Notes: generated from the sequence alone by a model not told the origin. A stretch of DNA of 64,000 nucleotides from Paenibacillus koleovorans NBRC 103111 (GCF_004000845.1 NZ_BIMA01000028.1:1-64000); one strand, 5' to 3'. Positions 1 through 8,899 are shown, counted from the first letter of the stretch. Program-made: numbers and translations.

Positions 1-43
1 GAAAAAGTCGGACTGCAAAATAGCGGTATCCCGGAGATATGTT

Positions 44-90
44 AGAAACGCCCGCCCTTTGCTTACGAGCAAGAGGCGGGCGTTTCTTTT
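44..90 (+). terminator. Rho-independent terminator
   Basis: A 13-bp perfect inverted repeat (44-56 with 75-87) is followed by a short T-rich run. It probably ends a gene lying left of the window and insulates the GntR promoter downstream. Confidence 0.85.
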
Positions 91-116
91 GCGTCTGAAA
101 TTTCGCAGGAAGAGTC

Positions 117-172
117 TTGACAGGCTAACAAAGTCATTATAATCTAATAGTGCACTAGTTCAATAGTGCACT
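117..172 (+). promoter_or_regulatory. Promoter and operator of the GntR/ABC operon
   Basis: A TTGACA box (117-122) and a TATAAT box (138-143) are seen, with a short 15-bp spacer. Just downstream, an 11-base direct repeat AATAGTGCACT occurs at 146-156 and 162-172; each copy holds the palindrome AGTGCACT. This overlaps the expected transcription start, the usual place for autorepression by a YtrA-type GntR protein. Binding is inferred. Confidence 0.7.
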
Positions 173-199
173 GGTTTATTGAGTTAAGGAGGGTGGAAC

Positions 200-577
200 G
201 TGCAGCTTAACTTCAACAGCCCGAAGCCCATTTATATGCAGATGGTGGATGAGGTCAAGAAGGCTTTGGCCAGAGGCGAGCTCCTGCCTGGCGACAAAAT
301 ACCTTCCCATAAGGAGAGGGCGCAAATTTCAAAAATCAATCCGAACACGGTACAGCGTGCTTATCAGGAGATGGAGCGGGAAGGGCTGACGGAGACGCTG
401 CGCGGGCAAGGTACGTTTATCCGCAACGATCCGGACCTGCTCGTACATATTCGTACGGAGATGGCGCAGGCGGCCGTGCAGCAGTTTATCGAGGAAATGC
501 AGGGACTCGGCATCGAGTCGGCGGAGGTAGAGCGCATGCTGCGCAGTCAGCTATACCAGGAAAAGAAGGAGGGCTAG
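200..577 (+). CDS. GntR family regulator, YtrA subfamily
   Basis: This 125-residue protein has an N-terminal winged helix (about residues 10-75) with the GntR pattern PGDKIPSHKE followed by NPNTVQRAY. Only a short helical tail follows, which is the YtrA layout: a small dimerisation tail rather than a ligand domain. The GTG start at 200 is set by AAGGAGGG at 186-193. It is the first gene of an operon with ABC exporter genes 6 bp downstream. YtrA relatives repress their own ABC operons and respond to cell-envelope antibiotics; the inducer here is unknown. The repeated AGTGCACT operator upstream fits autoregulation. Confidence 0.93.
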   Translation: MQLNFNSPKPIYMQMVDEVKKALARGELLPGDKIPSHKERAQISKINPNTVQRAYQEMEREGLTETLRGQGTFIRNDPDLLVHIRTEMAQAAVQQFIEEMQGLGIESAEVERMLRSQLYQEKKEG

Positions 578-583
578 CCGGGC

Positions 584-1294
584 ATGGAAACTCAGCAACC
601 CATCATGGTTGAATTGAGCGGCATTCAGAAGCGGTATTTGCTGAAGCAGGCTCTAGGCGGAATCGATCTGCGAATTCGGAGAGGCAGCATTGTCGGTTTG
701 TTGGGCCCGAACGGCAGCGGCAAATCCACATTGCTGAAGATGATCGCCGGTCTCGTCACACCTACGGCTGGCACCATTCTTGTGAACGGCCGTGTGCCGA
801 ATGTGGCGAACAAACACTCAATCGCTTATTTGCCGGAGATCGACCATTTTTACAATTGGATGACGGTGAAGGAGACGCTGCAGTTCGTTTCCGGATTTTA
901 TAAGGACTGGCAGCCGGACAAGGCGCTCCAGATGCTGGAGACGATGGAGCTGGACGAGAAGCAGAAGGTTCGGAATTTGTCCAAGGGGCTGCGAGCCCGG
1001 CTGAAGCTGATTGCCGCTTTTGCCCGGCAAGTGCCGCTTATTTTGCTGGATGAGCCGTTCTCCGGCATCGATCCTTCCTCCAGAGCGAAGATCATCCGCT
1101 CCATTCTGCGTGAGTTCGAGTCGAGCGAACAGACGATTTTGCTGTCGACGCATTCGCTGAATGAATCGGAGCCATTGTTCGACGAAGTTGTATTTTTGCG
1201 AAGCGGGAAGATTGAAATTCACGATACCGCCGAACAGCTGAGGGCCGACTATGGGTGTTCATTGGAAAATATTTGGGAGAAGGTGTATGCATAG
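584..1294 (+). CDS. ABC transporter ATP-binding protein
   Basis: A 236-residue nucleotide-binding subunit. The Walker A motif GPNGSGKST is near residue 41 and Walker B LILLDEPFSGIDP near residue 150. The signature is LSKGLRARLKL, a degenerate form (normally LSGGQ) common in YtrB/YhcG-type exporters. Its stop codon is followed directly by the permease ATG at 1295, so translation is probably coupled. Together with the next gene it should form an ABC-2 exporter driven from the cytoplasmic face. The substrate cannot be read from sequence; the YtrA-type regulator suggests peptide antibiotic or envelope-stress defence. Confidence 0.93.
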   Translation: METQQPIMVELSGIQKRYLLKQALGGIDLRIRRGSIVGLLGPNGSGKSTLLKMIAGLVTPTAGTILVNGRVPNVANKHSIAYLPEIDHFYNWMTVKETLQFVSGFYKDWQPDKALQMLETMELDEKQKVRNLSKGLRARLKLIAAFARQVPLILLDEPFSGIDPSSRAKIIRSILREFESSEQTILLSTHSLNESEPLFDEVVFLRSGKIEIHDTAEQLRADYGCSLENIWEKVYA

Positions 1295-2032
1295 ATGCCG
1301 TACCGCAACTTATGGCTCAAGGAAGTCAAAAGCCTTTTTCCGCTGTACGGGGTGCTCGGCATCCTGACGGTGCTGCTCCATCTGTTCCTCCTGATCAAGT
1401 TCGACGTGATGGACGATGATGTCGTTTTTGTATTCGGAGTGTTGACACCGTTCTTCGTTATTTCCTCCCTGGCGCTAGGGACGGGCTATTATCAGCTCTA
1501 CACGGAGTGGAGGACCAATTCGATCTACTTGCTCCTCTCGCTGCCGGTACGTGGTTGGAAAATATTGAGCGCCAAACTGACAGCCGTAGTAAGTCTGCTA
1601 GTCGCAACCTTATTATTTTGCAGCGCCAGCTTCTTGCTGATCCTAGTACGCGCCGTTTGGGACAATCTCGGATCGGAAATTGAGCTTTCGGGCACTACGA
1701 TGATCAATATTTTGCTGAACAGCTTTTGGATGTATTTGCTTACGATGGTGCTGTTGCTCGCGATGATCCAATTCGCGTTTCTATGCGGTCAGCTTGTGAC
1801 CCGGTTGAAATGGCTCGTAGCGCTCTCCGCGTTCCTGGCCGGTTCGTGGCTGCTCATGCGGGTTAGCCCGATGCTCTCCGACCTGTTCCTGTGGATGCCG
1901 GACATCCTCTATGGGGGCAAGGATACGGATCTGATCTACCTGCATTCGGGGCCGTTTCTCATCCTGCTGCTCTTCTGCGTAGGGCTGACGATGCTGAACG
2001 GGGTCATTTTCGAGAAAGAAGTGGAGGTGTGA
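1295..2032 (+). CDS. ABC-2 type permease subunit
   Basis: A 245-residue, very hydrophobic protein with about six predicted membrane segments (residues about 15-35, 45-65, 100-125, 145-170, 175-195, 215-235). There is no sequence motif beyond the general ABC-2 membrane pattern. The ATG at 1295 follows the stop codon of the ATPase gene with no gap, the arrangement expected for stoichiometric subunits. It is the likely membrane partner of the ATPase at 584-1294. It could also pair with the second ATPase of this operon. Confidence 0.85.
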   Translation: MPYRNLWLKEVKSLFPLYGVLGILTVLLHLFLLIKFDVMDDDVVFVFGVLTPFFVISSLALGTGYYQLYTEWRTNSIYLLLSLPVRGWKILSAKLTAVVSLLVATLLFCSASFLLILVRAVWDNLGSEIELSGTTMINILLNSFWMYLLTMVLLLAMIQFAFLCGQLVTRLKWLVALSAFLAGSWLLMRVSPMLSDLFLWMPDILYGGKDTDLIYLHSGPFLILLLFCVGLTMLNGVIFEKEVEV

Positions 2033-2036
2033 GGAG

Positions 2037-3104
2037 ATGTTTCGTTGGAGAAAACTAATGCTCCTCGCCTCGGTTATGGTGCTGCTGACAGGCTTCATTC
2101 TCGATTTCACCTTGACGAAGGCTTCGATGTTCGAACAATTCGGCGAGCAATTCGTGAATGCGCAGAAAACGGATTCGTTCAGCGAGGCCAAACGGGGAGT
2201 TAAGGCTACCGCCCAGCGGCAAATAGAGATTGCGCGTGCCGACTTAAAGGAAGTATCGCTGGCGAGCTCGCGAGATCCGATAACGGTGAAACGTGCCGCA
2301 GGCTCTGCGATTCAGCTGCAATACACGGTGACGTCCTACAGTTCGAATGCGGAGTCGGCCAATCGACAGCTGGATGCGGTCGTCGTGGAAGAACAAGTAA
2401 GTGACGGAAGGTTGACGCTTGCCGCCAGGTCGGGCGGGAAGCCGATCGATCCGGACGATATCGCAATGGAGTATGTGCTGCTCGTGCCTGACGGGATCAA
2501 GCTGCGCGTGGAAGCTAAAGGAGGGCCTCTTCGGATTCAAGGGGTCAGGGCGGATGTCGAAGCGATCTCGGAGCACGATATGATGGACCTCATCGACATA
2601 ACGGGGACGCTTACGGTGAAAACCTCTTTTGGAAGTGTCTATATGGCCGGCGTCTCGGGCAGCGTCAGCTTGGACAATCGTTCGAGCGATGCGACGATGG
2701 AGGATATAAAAGGGCCTCTGACGTTGACCGGCTCTGCCGGGCACAATCAAGTTTCTCGCGTAAGCGGCAAGCTGTCCGTCAACGCCAAGAACGGGTCGCT
2801 TCGCGTGCAGGATTGTACAGGCGCGGTAGAAGTGACGGGCGCGGGTGTCGATATGCAGCTGGAGCAAATCAAAAATACGATGCAAATCCATTCCCAGTCG
2901 GGCGATGTAAGGCTCATGCTGGCTGAGTCGGAAGGCTATCGGGTAGCCGCAGCCGTAAGAGGCGGATTCATTCAAGCGAATCTGAACGGCGTTCCGGTCG
3001 TCAGGGAGGACGACTGGAGCCGGTTTAACGGAGACATTGGAAAAGGAACCTGGAGCACCATGATCGATGCAACTGGAGCTTCCGTAACGATTCACACCAA
3101 ATAA
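2037..3104 (+). CDS. DUF4097-type membrane-anchored beta-repeat protein
   Basis: A 355-residue protein with one N-terminal membrane anchor (residues about 7-27) and then a long beta-rich region with DUF4097/DUF4098-like repeats (periodic Gly/Val/Ser/Asp runs such as GSVSLDNRSS and GSLRVQDCTG), expected to fold as a solenoid outside the membrane. DUF4097 proteins are common in LiaRS/Ytr-type envelope-stress operons, but no enzymatic role is known. The gene lies 4 bp after one ABC permease and 15 bp before a second ABC ATPase, so it may be an extracytoplasmic accessory of either transporter. Function is not assigned. Confidence 0.8.
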   Translation: MFRWRKLMLLASVMVLLTGFILDFTLTKASMFEQFGEQFVNAQKTDSFSEAKRGVKATAQRQIEIARADLKEVSLASSRDPITVKRAAGSAIQLQYTVTSYSSNAESANRQLDAVVVEEQVSDGRLTLAARSGGKPIDPDDIAMEYVLLVPDGIKLRVEAKGGPLRIQGVRADVEAISEHDMMDLIDITGTLTVKTSFGSVYMAGVSGSVSLDNRSSDATMEDIKGPLTLTGSAGHNQVSRVSGKLSVNAKNGSLRVQDCTGAVEVTGAGVDMQLEQIKNTMQIHSQSGDVRLMLAESEGYRVAAAVRGGFIQANLNGVPVVREDDWSRFNGDIGKGTWSTMIDATGASVTIHTK

Positions 3105-3119
3105 CAGGGGAGAACGACT

Positions 3120-4052
3120 ATGAGCAATAGCCAGGAACCGGTAGTAAGCTTGCGCAATGTAACGAAACGGATCGGGCGGCGCACGATCATCGACAATTTA
3201 TCTTTTGATGTTCCGCAGGGAGAGATATTCGGGTTCCTCGGGCCGAACGGCGCCGGCAAAACGACGACGATCCGCATGATGGTAGGGCTTATGTCCATCA
3301 CCAACGGTGAAATTCTCATCAAGGGACGCAACATTAAGACGGAGTTCGAGCAGGCGATCCGGCATGTCGGAGCGATCGTGGAAAATCCGGAAATGTATAA
3401 GTTCATGAGCGGGTATCACAATCTGATCCACTATGCGCGAATGGCGTCCGGTGTGACGAAGGAGCGAATTCGCGAGGTAGTGGAGCTGGTCAAGCTCGAG
3501 GATCGGATCCACGATAAAGTGCGGCGGTATTCCCTCGGCATGCGGCAACGTCTCGGCGTCGCCCAGGCGATGCTCCATCGGCCTTCGCTGCTCATCCTGG
3601 ATGAGCCGACGAACGGACTCGATCCGGCCGGCATTCGCGAGCTGCGCGACTATTTGCGCTATTTGACCCGCGAGGAAGGGATTACGGTGATCGTCTCAAG
3701 CCATCTGCTATCCGAGATGGAGCTGATGTGCGACCGCGTGGCGGTGCTCATGCACGGCAAGCTGGTCGATGTGAAAGGGATTCACGAATTCATCGGCTCG
3801 AATACGACCGGGCAGACATACTTGATCGAAGCTTCGCCTGCGGAAGCCGCTCTGGCTGCGCTTCATTCGTTCGATGGAGTCGAAGCCAAAGCAGTTCCGG
3901 AAGGAGTCGAGGTCGTCACCGATCGGGATCGGATTCCCGGCATTCTTAACTATCTCATGCAGAAGAACATAGACATATACGGCGTACGCGCGATGCGACA
4001 GTCGTTGGAGGACCGGTTCTTGGAAATGACAGGGGGCGAGCGTGTTGGTTAG
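3120..4052 (+). CDS. ABC transporter ATP-binding protein (BcrA-like)
   Basis: A 310-residue ATPase: Walker A GPNGAGKTT (about residue 40), signature YSLGMRQRLGVAQAM (about 137), Walker B LLILDEPTNGLDP (about 157), then a C-terminal extension of about 90 residues. Signature and length match the BcrA/drug-resistance class of ABC exporters (bacitracin, lantibiotics). It overlaps the permease gene by 11 bp, evidence of a coupled pair. This is the second exporter of the YtrA-type operon. Confidence 0.93.
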   Translation: MSNSQEPVVSLRNVTKRIGRRTIIDNLSFDVPQGEIFGFLGPNGAGKTTTIRMMVGLMSITNGEILIKGRNIKTEFEQAIRHVGAIVENPEMYKFMSGYHNLIHYARMASGVTKERIREVVELVKLEDRIHDKVRRYSLGMRQRLGVAQAMLHRPSLLILDEPTNGLDPAGIRELRDYLRYLTREEGITVIVSSHLLSEMELMCDRVAVLMHGKLVDVKGIHEFIGSNTTGQTYLIEASPAEAALAALHSFDGVEAKAVPEGVEVVTDRDRIPGILNYLMQKNIDIYGVRAMRQSLEDRFLEMTGGERVG

Positions 4053-4989
4053 TTTGATCTTGAACGAGAACATGAAGCTGTACCGCCATTGGCGCACTTG
4101 GATTATGATCTTCTTCATGATTGGCACCATCATTTTCGCTACTATGTTGAACTGGTACTATGATCGGAAAGACGCTAAGGAAATGACGTGGCAGCAGCAA
4201 GTGACGGAGCAGAAACAACGGATGGAGCATCAGTTGAGCAACCCGGACTTGAATGAAGAGTCCAGGCGGTATTATCAAGACCGGATCGCTTTGATCGACT
4301 ACAGACTAGCCCATGAGATTCGCCCGACAGACGACACGATGTGGGATGGCATCAACGGAGGCGCCGAGCTGGTCATCATGATCACGTTGTTCCTGGTCAT
4401 CGTCGCCGGCGATAGCTTGGCGGGCGAGTTCTCCTCCGGTACGATCAAGCTGCTGCTTATTCGGCCGGCCAGCCGCCTCAAGGTGCTGCTCGCCAAATAT
4501 GTATCGATGCTTATGTACGGGATTTTGCTGCTGGTGATCTTGTTCGTGTGTTCCACGTTATTGAATGGTTTGCTGTATCAGTTCAATCATATGAATTTGA
4601 CGCTCTTGGATGTCAATGCCGCCGGTCAGGTCGTTGAACTGAATATGGTCGCCAACCTATGGAAAAGCTATTTGCTCAACGGCGTGTCCACCATTATGTT
4701 CGTTACGATGGCGTTTATGATCACCGCCGCTTTCCGGAGCAGCGCGATGGCGATCGGCTTCTCGATCTTCGCCTTGTTCGGCGGCATGATCCTGACCGGA
4801 ATATTGCAGCCGTACGCTTGGAGCAAATATTTGATTTTCCCGAACTTGCTTCTGGAGCAATATTTGGGTGGACGGCCGTACCAGGACGGCATGACTTTAG
4901 GCTTCTCGATTATCGTGCTGTGCGTATATTTTGCTGTATTCAATCTCGTGTCCTGGCTGGTGTTCACCCGCCGAGACGTAGCGGCATAA
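4042..4989 (+). CDS. ABC-2 permease, BcrB/NatB-like
   Basis: A 315-residue permease: an N-terminal membrane segment (residues about 15-35), a charged coiled stretch of about 60 residues exposed outside or in the cytosol, then about five further segments. The core phrase LAGEFSSGTIKLLLIRP is diagnostic of ABC-2 permeases of the BcrB/YhaP kind. The GTG start at 4042 lies inside the end of the ATPase gene. It is the last gene of the operon; a strong terminator follows. Confidence 0.9.
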   Translation: MLVSLILNENMKLYRHWRTWIMIFFMIGTIIFATMLNWYYDRKDAKEMTWQQQVTEQKQRMEHQLSNPDLNEESRRYYQDRIALIDYRLAHEIRPTDDTMWDGINGGAELVIMITLFLVIVAGDSLAGEFSSGTIKLLLIRPASRLKVLLAKYVSMLMYGILLLVILFVCSTLLNGLLYQFNHMNLTLLDVNAAGQVVELNMVANLWKSYLLNGVSTIMFVTMAFMITAAFRSSAMAIGFSIFALFGGMILTGILQPYAWSKYLIFPNLLLEQYLGGRPYQDGMTLGFSIIVLCVYFAVFNLVSWLVFTRRDVAA

Positions 4990-4995
4990 GAAGGA

Positions 4996-5033
4996 AGAAG
5001 GCCATCCCGCTCGGGAAGGCCTTCTATTTGTTT
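4996..5033. terminator. Bidirectional terminator
   Basis: An inverted repeat AGAAGGCC (4996-5003) / GGCCTTCT (5018-5025) with a T-rich run on the plus side. It lies between the stop codons of the convergent ABC permease and the reductase gene and can serve both. Confidence 0.8.
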
Positions 5034-5035
5034 GC

Positions 5036-5614
5036 TTATTTGGCTGTTTTCTCGTAGACGGCACTAATGACGCCGGAAGGAAAAATCTGGTGACGCGTAA
5101 GCCGGAGGTTAATCTGGGAGTCGATACTTTGGAAGTAAGGCAATCCTTTACCGAGCACAACCGGAGAAATCGTCATTTTGAACACGTCCACGAGTCCGAG
5201 CTGCATCATTGTGTGAGCCAAGCGGGGGCTGCCCAGCACCATAATGTCATTCCCCGGCTGGTTTTTGAGCTCCGTGATGACTTCTACAAGATTTCCTCGC
5301 TCCAGCCTCGTGTTGTTCCAGTCCGCTTGCTCCAGCGTCGTGGAGAATACGACTTTCTGTACCGCTTCGACCCAGTGAGCATGCTCTACTGCGTGTTTGG
5401 GGGCCATCGGGTTCGAAGGAACCGTCGGCCAGTAGGCGTACATGACCAAATACGTGTTGCGTCCCCAAACGATCGTATCGACCGTGCTCAGAATTTCCTG
5501 GGCGTGAAGGGCCAGCTGATCGTCATAAGAGACCCAACCGATGTCCATCGGACCGTTCGGTCCTTCTACAATACCGTCCAGCGATTGGTGCAGGAATACG
5601 ACTACTTTTCTCAT
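5036..5614 (-). CDS. Dihydrofolate reductase family protein (RibD C-terminal fold)
   Basis: A 192-residue protein with the RibD_C/DHFR-like pattern: N-terminal MRKVVVFLHQSLDGIVEGP, then WGRNTYLVM and DIMVLGSPRLAHTMMQLGLVD. Family members are NAD(P)H-dependent reductases of unknown substrate (YwjB/YyaP type), not folate enzymes proper. The ATG is preceded by GAGGAGC on the minus strand. It is a stand-alone gene, convergent with the ABC operon. Confidence 0.88.
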   Translation of the reverse strand: MRKVVVFLHQSLDGIVEGPNGPMDIGWVSYDDQLALHAQEILSTVDTIVWGRNTYLVMYAYWPTVPSNPMAPKHAVEHAHWVEAVQKVVFSTTLEQADWNNTRLERGNLVEVITELKNQPGNDIMVLGSPRLAHTMMQLGLVDVFKMTISPVVLGKGLPYFQSIDSQINLRLTRHQIFPSGVISAVYEKTAK

Positions 5615-5769
5615 TTTACATGCTCCTCTAATTTGGATTTTGTGCCGCTCATTTGTAATGACACAGGCCGGCGATTTATTCTATCAATGTTGTGAAAAAA
5701 TATATTCGGCAGGATTCGCCGTAACCGTGTCGAAGTGAATGGAACATAGTGCCGGCTAGGAGGGAACGG

Positions 5770-7326
5770 ATGGAAGAGGTGGAGCTGTCGGCTTTGTTGG
5801 ACCGGATACGGCGGGGGGATCCTGCGGCATTCGAAACGATACATCATCGATTCCGGAACGCTGCCTTGTCATGGGCGCGTGCCATCGTACGAGATCCTTA
5901 TCTCGCGGATGACGTCGTGCAAGAGGCGTTTCTGCGGATGCGCGAGAAGCTGGAGCAATTGAAGGACGACCGGAAATTTACGGCGTGGTTCCGGCTCTTG
6001 GTCCGAAGATTGGCGCTGAACAGCATCCGGGGGACGGCACGGAAGCAGGAGCGGGAGCACTTGGATGTAGGGGAATTGGAGCTGGATTCGGAGAAATTCG
6101 GCGTGGTTCACGGCTCGGTTCAGTCCAGGCAGCTGCTTTTGGAGCAGGAAGAGAGCGTTAAGCTTGCGATGGGGAAGCTGACTCGGCAGGCGATGGAGCT
6201 GCTGCATGCAAGCGCGCTCGAGGAAGCGAGTCCGGATGAGTTGGCCGAGCGTTTTCAGATGAAGAAGAGCAATGTGTACAATATCGTCTCCCGCTCCAGA
6301 AATAAAGTAAACGACGAACGGTTTGCAGCGGAGATCGAGACGTTTGTTGCAGAGCGGCGGGCTCGCGGGGAAGTGGTTGAGGCTCATCTAGCCAAACCCG
6401 ACTCGTTTACTCCGCACGCCTTCTTGTCCGTAATGATCGGCGCGGCGTTGCGAACGGTAGGGGAGTCGCGTTTTTCCTACACGGAATTGATGGGCGTCTC
6501 AGGCGACGCGTTCCGGTTGGTTATGCCGGTCCATTGCAATTGGCGCCAAATTCTGATGTATGACTGGAGCTTGTCGGCATATCGGACAATGGAGCGACTA
6601 GGCTACAGTGGGATGTGCATGGGCCGGCCTCAGCGCAGATCGTTCACGCCCGACCTGCAAGCGCAGCTGCTTTCGGTCGTACAGGGCTCGATCGACCGAG
6701 GCATCCCCGCGATCATACGCAACATGGAGATCAATGAGATGGGCTTCGCCTGTGGGTACGACGATCGGTCCCGACAAGTCCATTATGTGGGCAATCACGG
6801 CAGGGAACGGTTATTCCGTTATGACCAGATCGGCCGAACGGCTGAGGATCAGCCCGTGTTTGTGCTGGGGCTGCGCGGACGGGTGACGTCGCCGATGGCA
6901 AGCGATGACGCGCTGCGAGCGATCGTTCGGCACGCCCATGGACAAGAGCCGCCGATTGCCGGGTATGCATACGGCCTGGATGGCTATCGGGTGTGGCTGG
7001 AGGCGGTGGAGTCGAACCGCTTGGACCTGCACGGCCACGCCTACCTGGTGGCGATCCTGGCCGAGGCGAGGCAGCAGGCGGCCGAGTATTTGGCCCTGGC
7101 GGGCGGGGAAGAGCGCCGTGGGGAAATGGAGCGGGAGCTGCTGCTTGAGGCGTCGGGCTGCTATAGGATCGTTAGCGAGGCGTTTCGGCGCATTTATCCC
7201 CGGTTCCCTTTCGGATACGGCGGCAGCACAGGAGGACGGCTGCAGACGATCCGGGAGCAGCTGGAGATCGCCTGTGAGGCGGAGCGGCAAGGAATTGCGA
7301 AAGTCGAAGCTTGTTTGCGTCGATAG
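5770..7326 (+). CDS. ECF-type sigma-70 factor with long C-terminal domain
   Basis: A protein of about 518 residues. Residues 1-80 carry sigma region 2 (ARAIVRDPYLADDVVQEAF); residues about 125-175 carry region 4 with a helix-turn-helix (SPDELAERFQMKKSNVYNIVSRSRNKV). About 330 residues follow that ECF factors do not normally have, with GIPAIIRNMEINEMGFACGYDD and HYVGNHGRERLFRYDQIG, reminiscent of BtrH/C39-like peptide or ligand-handling folds. The ATG at 5770 is chosen over the GTG at 5749 because AGGAGGG (5758-5764) lies 5 bases before it. No anti-sigma gene is adjacent; the C-terminal domain may control the sigma part in cis. That role is inference. Confidence 0.85.
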   Translation: MEEVELSALLDRIRRGDPAAFETIHHRFRNAALSWARAIVRDPYLADDVVQEAFLRMREKLEQLKDDRKFTAWFRLLVRRLALNSIRGTARKQEREHLDVGELELDSEKFGVVHGSVQSRQLLLEQEESVKLAMGKLTRQAMELLHASALEEASPDELAERFQMKKSNVYNIVSRSRNKVNDERFAAEIETFVAERRARGEVVEAHLAKPDSFTPHAFLSVMIGAALRTVGESRFSYTELMGVSGDAFRLVMPVHCNWRQILMYDWSLSAYRTMERLGYSGMCMGRPQRRSFTPDLQAQLLSVVQGSIDRGIPAIIRNMEINEMGFACGYDDRSRQVHYVGNHGRERLFRYDQIGRTAEDQPVFVLGLRGRVTSPMASDDALRAIVRHAHGQEPPIAGYAYGLDGYRVWLEAVESNRLDLHGHAYLVAILAEARQQAAEYLALAGGEERRGEMERELLLEASGCYRIVSEAFRRIYPRFPFGYGGSTGGRLQTIREQLEIACEAERQGIAKVEACLRR

Positions 7327-7368
7327 TTAGTGTGACGGATCTTGAATGAGGACAAGGAGAGGAAACCC

Positions 7369-8139
7369 ATGAGCCACCCGATTTCACCTTTTATCCCGGC
7401 GGTGTTCGTACCCGTCCGCGATTTGAAAAGCGCCACCGAATGGTATGCCGCCTTGCTGGAGCGGCAATTGGTGCCCCGCGAGTACACGGATGGGATTTAT
7501 GTTTTCGATTTTGGCGGGACGTCCTTGATACTGGACAGCCATTTTGCGGGTAAACCGCCGATGACGATGTTCGATACAAGCGATGCGGCGGAGGCTCATC
7601 AATTATGTGCCGGGCTTCCGCACAGCACGCTTTCAGAGGTGTTCAGCGACGAGTTTCTCTCGGTGTTCACGATCGACACCGCGATGATGATCTGCCAAGT
7701 GCATCGCCTGGATGATCAGGCGAACCCGAAGCCGCCTCACGCGCTGTTGAGCAAAATCAGCCATGTGCTGGTCCACACCGACGAGATGGCCGGGACGGTC
7801 GGGAAGTACGAACAGCTGATAGGCAGGCCGGCGACGGCGGATACGGTTTTTGAAGAGATGATCTCGATCCGTATGGATAAAGGTCCTGATTTGCTGTTTG
7901 ACGACAATCGGCTGAGCCGTTCGCCGAGCGTATGGTTCGACTCGGTTCAGCAGGAGCTGCGCGTCCATCCGATTGCGATTCTCGAGACCGGCGAGCTGGA
8001 TTCGGTGTTGGACCGGATGTTGTCTCGAGGCGCTTCCGTTCCTCACGGCATCGAGACCCGCCTCGGCGTCCGTTGTTTCGTGTTCGGCGACCCGGACGGC
8101 AATGAATTTATGGTTCGCGAGAGTACGGCGGCGAAATAA
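7369..8139 (+). CDS. Tandem VOC (glyoxalase/bleomycin-resistance fold) protein
   Basis: About 256 residues forming two vicinal-oxygen-chelate modules. The first (residues about 5-115) begins FIPAVFVPVRDLKSATEWYAALL; the second (about 130-253) begins ISHVLVHTDEMAGTVGKYEQLI and ends FVFGDPDGNEFMVRE, the usual metal-site Glu context. The start at ATG 7369 is supported by AAGGAGAGG at 7354-7362, rather than the TTG at 7342. Members bind a metal and act as dioxygenases, isomerases or drug-sequestering proteins; the substrate is unknown. Confidence 0.85.
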   Translation: MSHPISPFIPAVFVPVRDLKSATEWYAALLERQLVPREYTDGIYVFDFGGTSLILDSHFAGKPPMTMFDTSDAAEAHQLCAGLPHSTLSEVFSDEFLSVFTIDTAMMICQVHRLDDQANPKPPHALLSKISHVLVHTDEMAGTVGKYEQLIGRPATADTVFEEMISIRMDKGPDLLFDDNRLSRSPSVWFDSVQQELRVHPIAILETGELDSVLDRMLSRGASVPHGIETRLGVRCFVFGDPDGNEFMVRESTAAK

Positions 8140-8159
8140 TACGCGAGGAGTCGGTGGGG

Positions 8160-8894
8160 ATGAAGCTTAGAGTAATCGGTCCTTGGGGCGCTTATCCGAA
8201 GGCTGGGGAAGCTACAGCCGGCTACTTGCTGGAGGCTGGCCGCAACCGGGTGCTGCTTGACTGCGGAAGCGGCGTTCTGGCCGCGCTGCAACGATATATA
8301 GGGTTGCCGGAGCTGACCCATGCCTTCCTCTCGCACAAGCATTATGACCATATGGCGGATCTAGGTTGTTTGCAATATGCTTGTTTGATCGACACGGACT
8401 TGAGCCGCCGGGAGCTGCCGTTGCAAGTGTTGCTGGCCGAAGAGCATGAGGGCGACTGGACCGTGCCTCTGATGAGAGGATCCGCAGCTAACGGGGTGAG
8501 CGTGAAGGAGACGGTTTGGCTCGAGGATGGGGTCCGGCTCTCCTTCTTCCGAACGGATCACGACGCGTATTGTTTGGGTGTCAGGGTGGAGGCGCAGGGC
8601 AAGGTGCTCGTCTACACGGCCGATACGCGCTATGACGAATCGCTGATCCCGCACTTGAGCGGCGCGGATCTGCTGATCACGGAAGCGTCGTTCTACGCCG
8701 ACTTCGACGCAGGCCGGTACGGGCACATGACCTCGGCGGAAGCCGCCAAGCTGGCGTCCGCCGCAGGGGTGAAGCGGCTCATGCTTTCGCATTTGCCCCA
8801 CTTTGGCGAAATCGAACGGTTGAAAGCGGAAGCCGCTGCCGTATATTCGGGAGACATAGTGCTCGCGGAACTAGGGATGCTGGCGGAGTTGTAA
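8160..8894 (+). CDS. MBL-fold metallo-hydrolase (YhfI-like)
   Basis: A metallo-beta-lactamase-fold protein of about 244 residues. The HxHxDH metal motif appears as LSHKHYDHMADLG (residues about 60-70), followed by TADTRYDESL and LITEASFY and a terminal His in MLSHLPHFG. This arrangement matches the RNase Z-like/YhfI group of hydrolases. The ATG at 8160 with GCGAGGAG at 8143-8150 is preferred to the upstream GTG at 8154. Substrate unknown. Confidence 0.88.
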   Translation: MKLRVIGPWGAYPKAGEATAGYLLEAGRNRVLLDCGSGVLAALQRYIGLPELTHAFLSHKHYDHMADLGCLQYACLIDTDLSRRELPLQVLLAEEHEGDWTVPLMRGSAANGVSVKETVWLEDGVRLSFFRTDHDAYCLGVRVEAQGKVLVYTADTRYDESLIPHLSGADLLITEASFYADFDAGRYGHMTSAEAAKLASAAGVKRLMLSHLPHFGEIERLKAEAAAVYSGDIVLAELGMLAEL

Positions 8895-8899
8895 ACACA

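Noticed and set aside
2244-3095. Long antisense ORFs across the DUF4097, sigma-factor, GntR-fusion and eCIS genes
   Set aside because: All are shadows of high-GC coding frames; they lack ribosome sites and protein-like patterns, whereas the sense frames carry recognisable domains.
5747-5772. GTG 5749 as sigma-factor start
   Set aside because: The AGGAGGG site lies inside the resulting coding region and fits ATG 5770.
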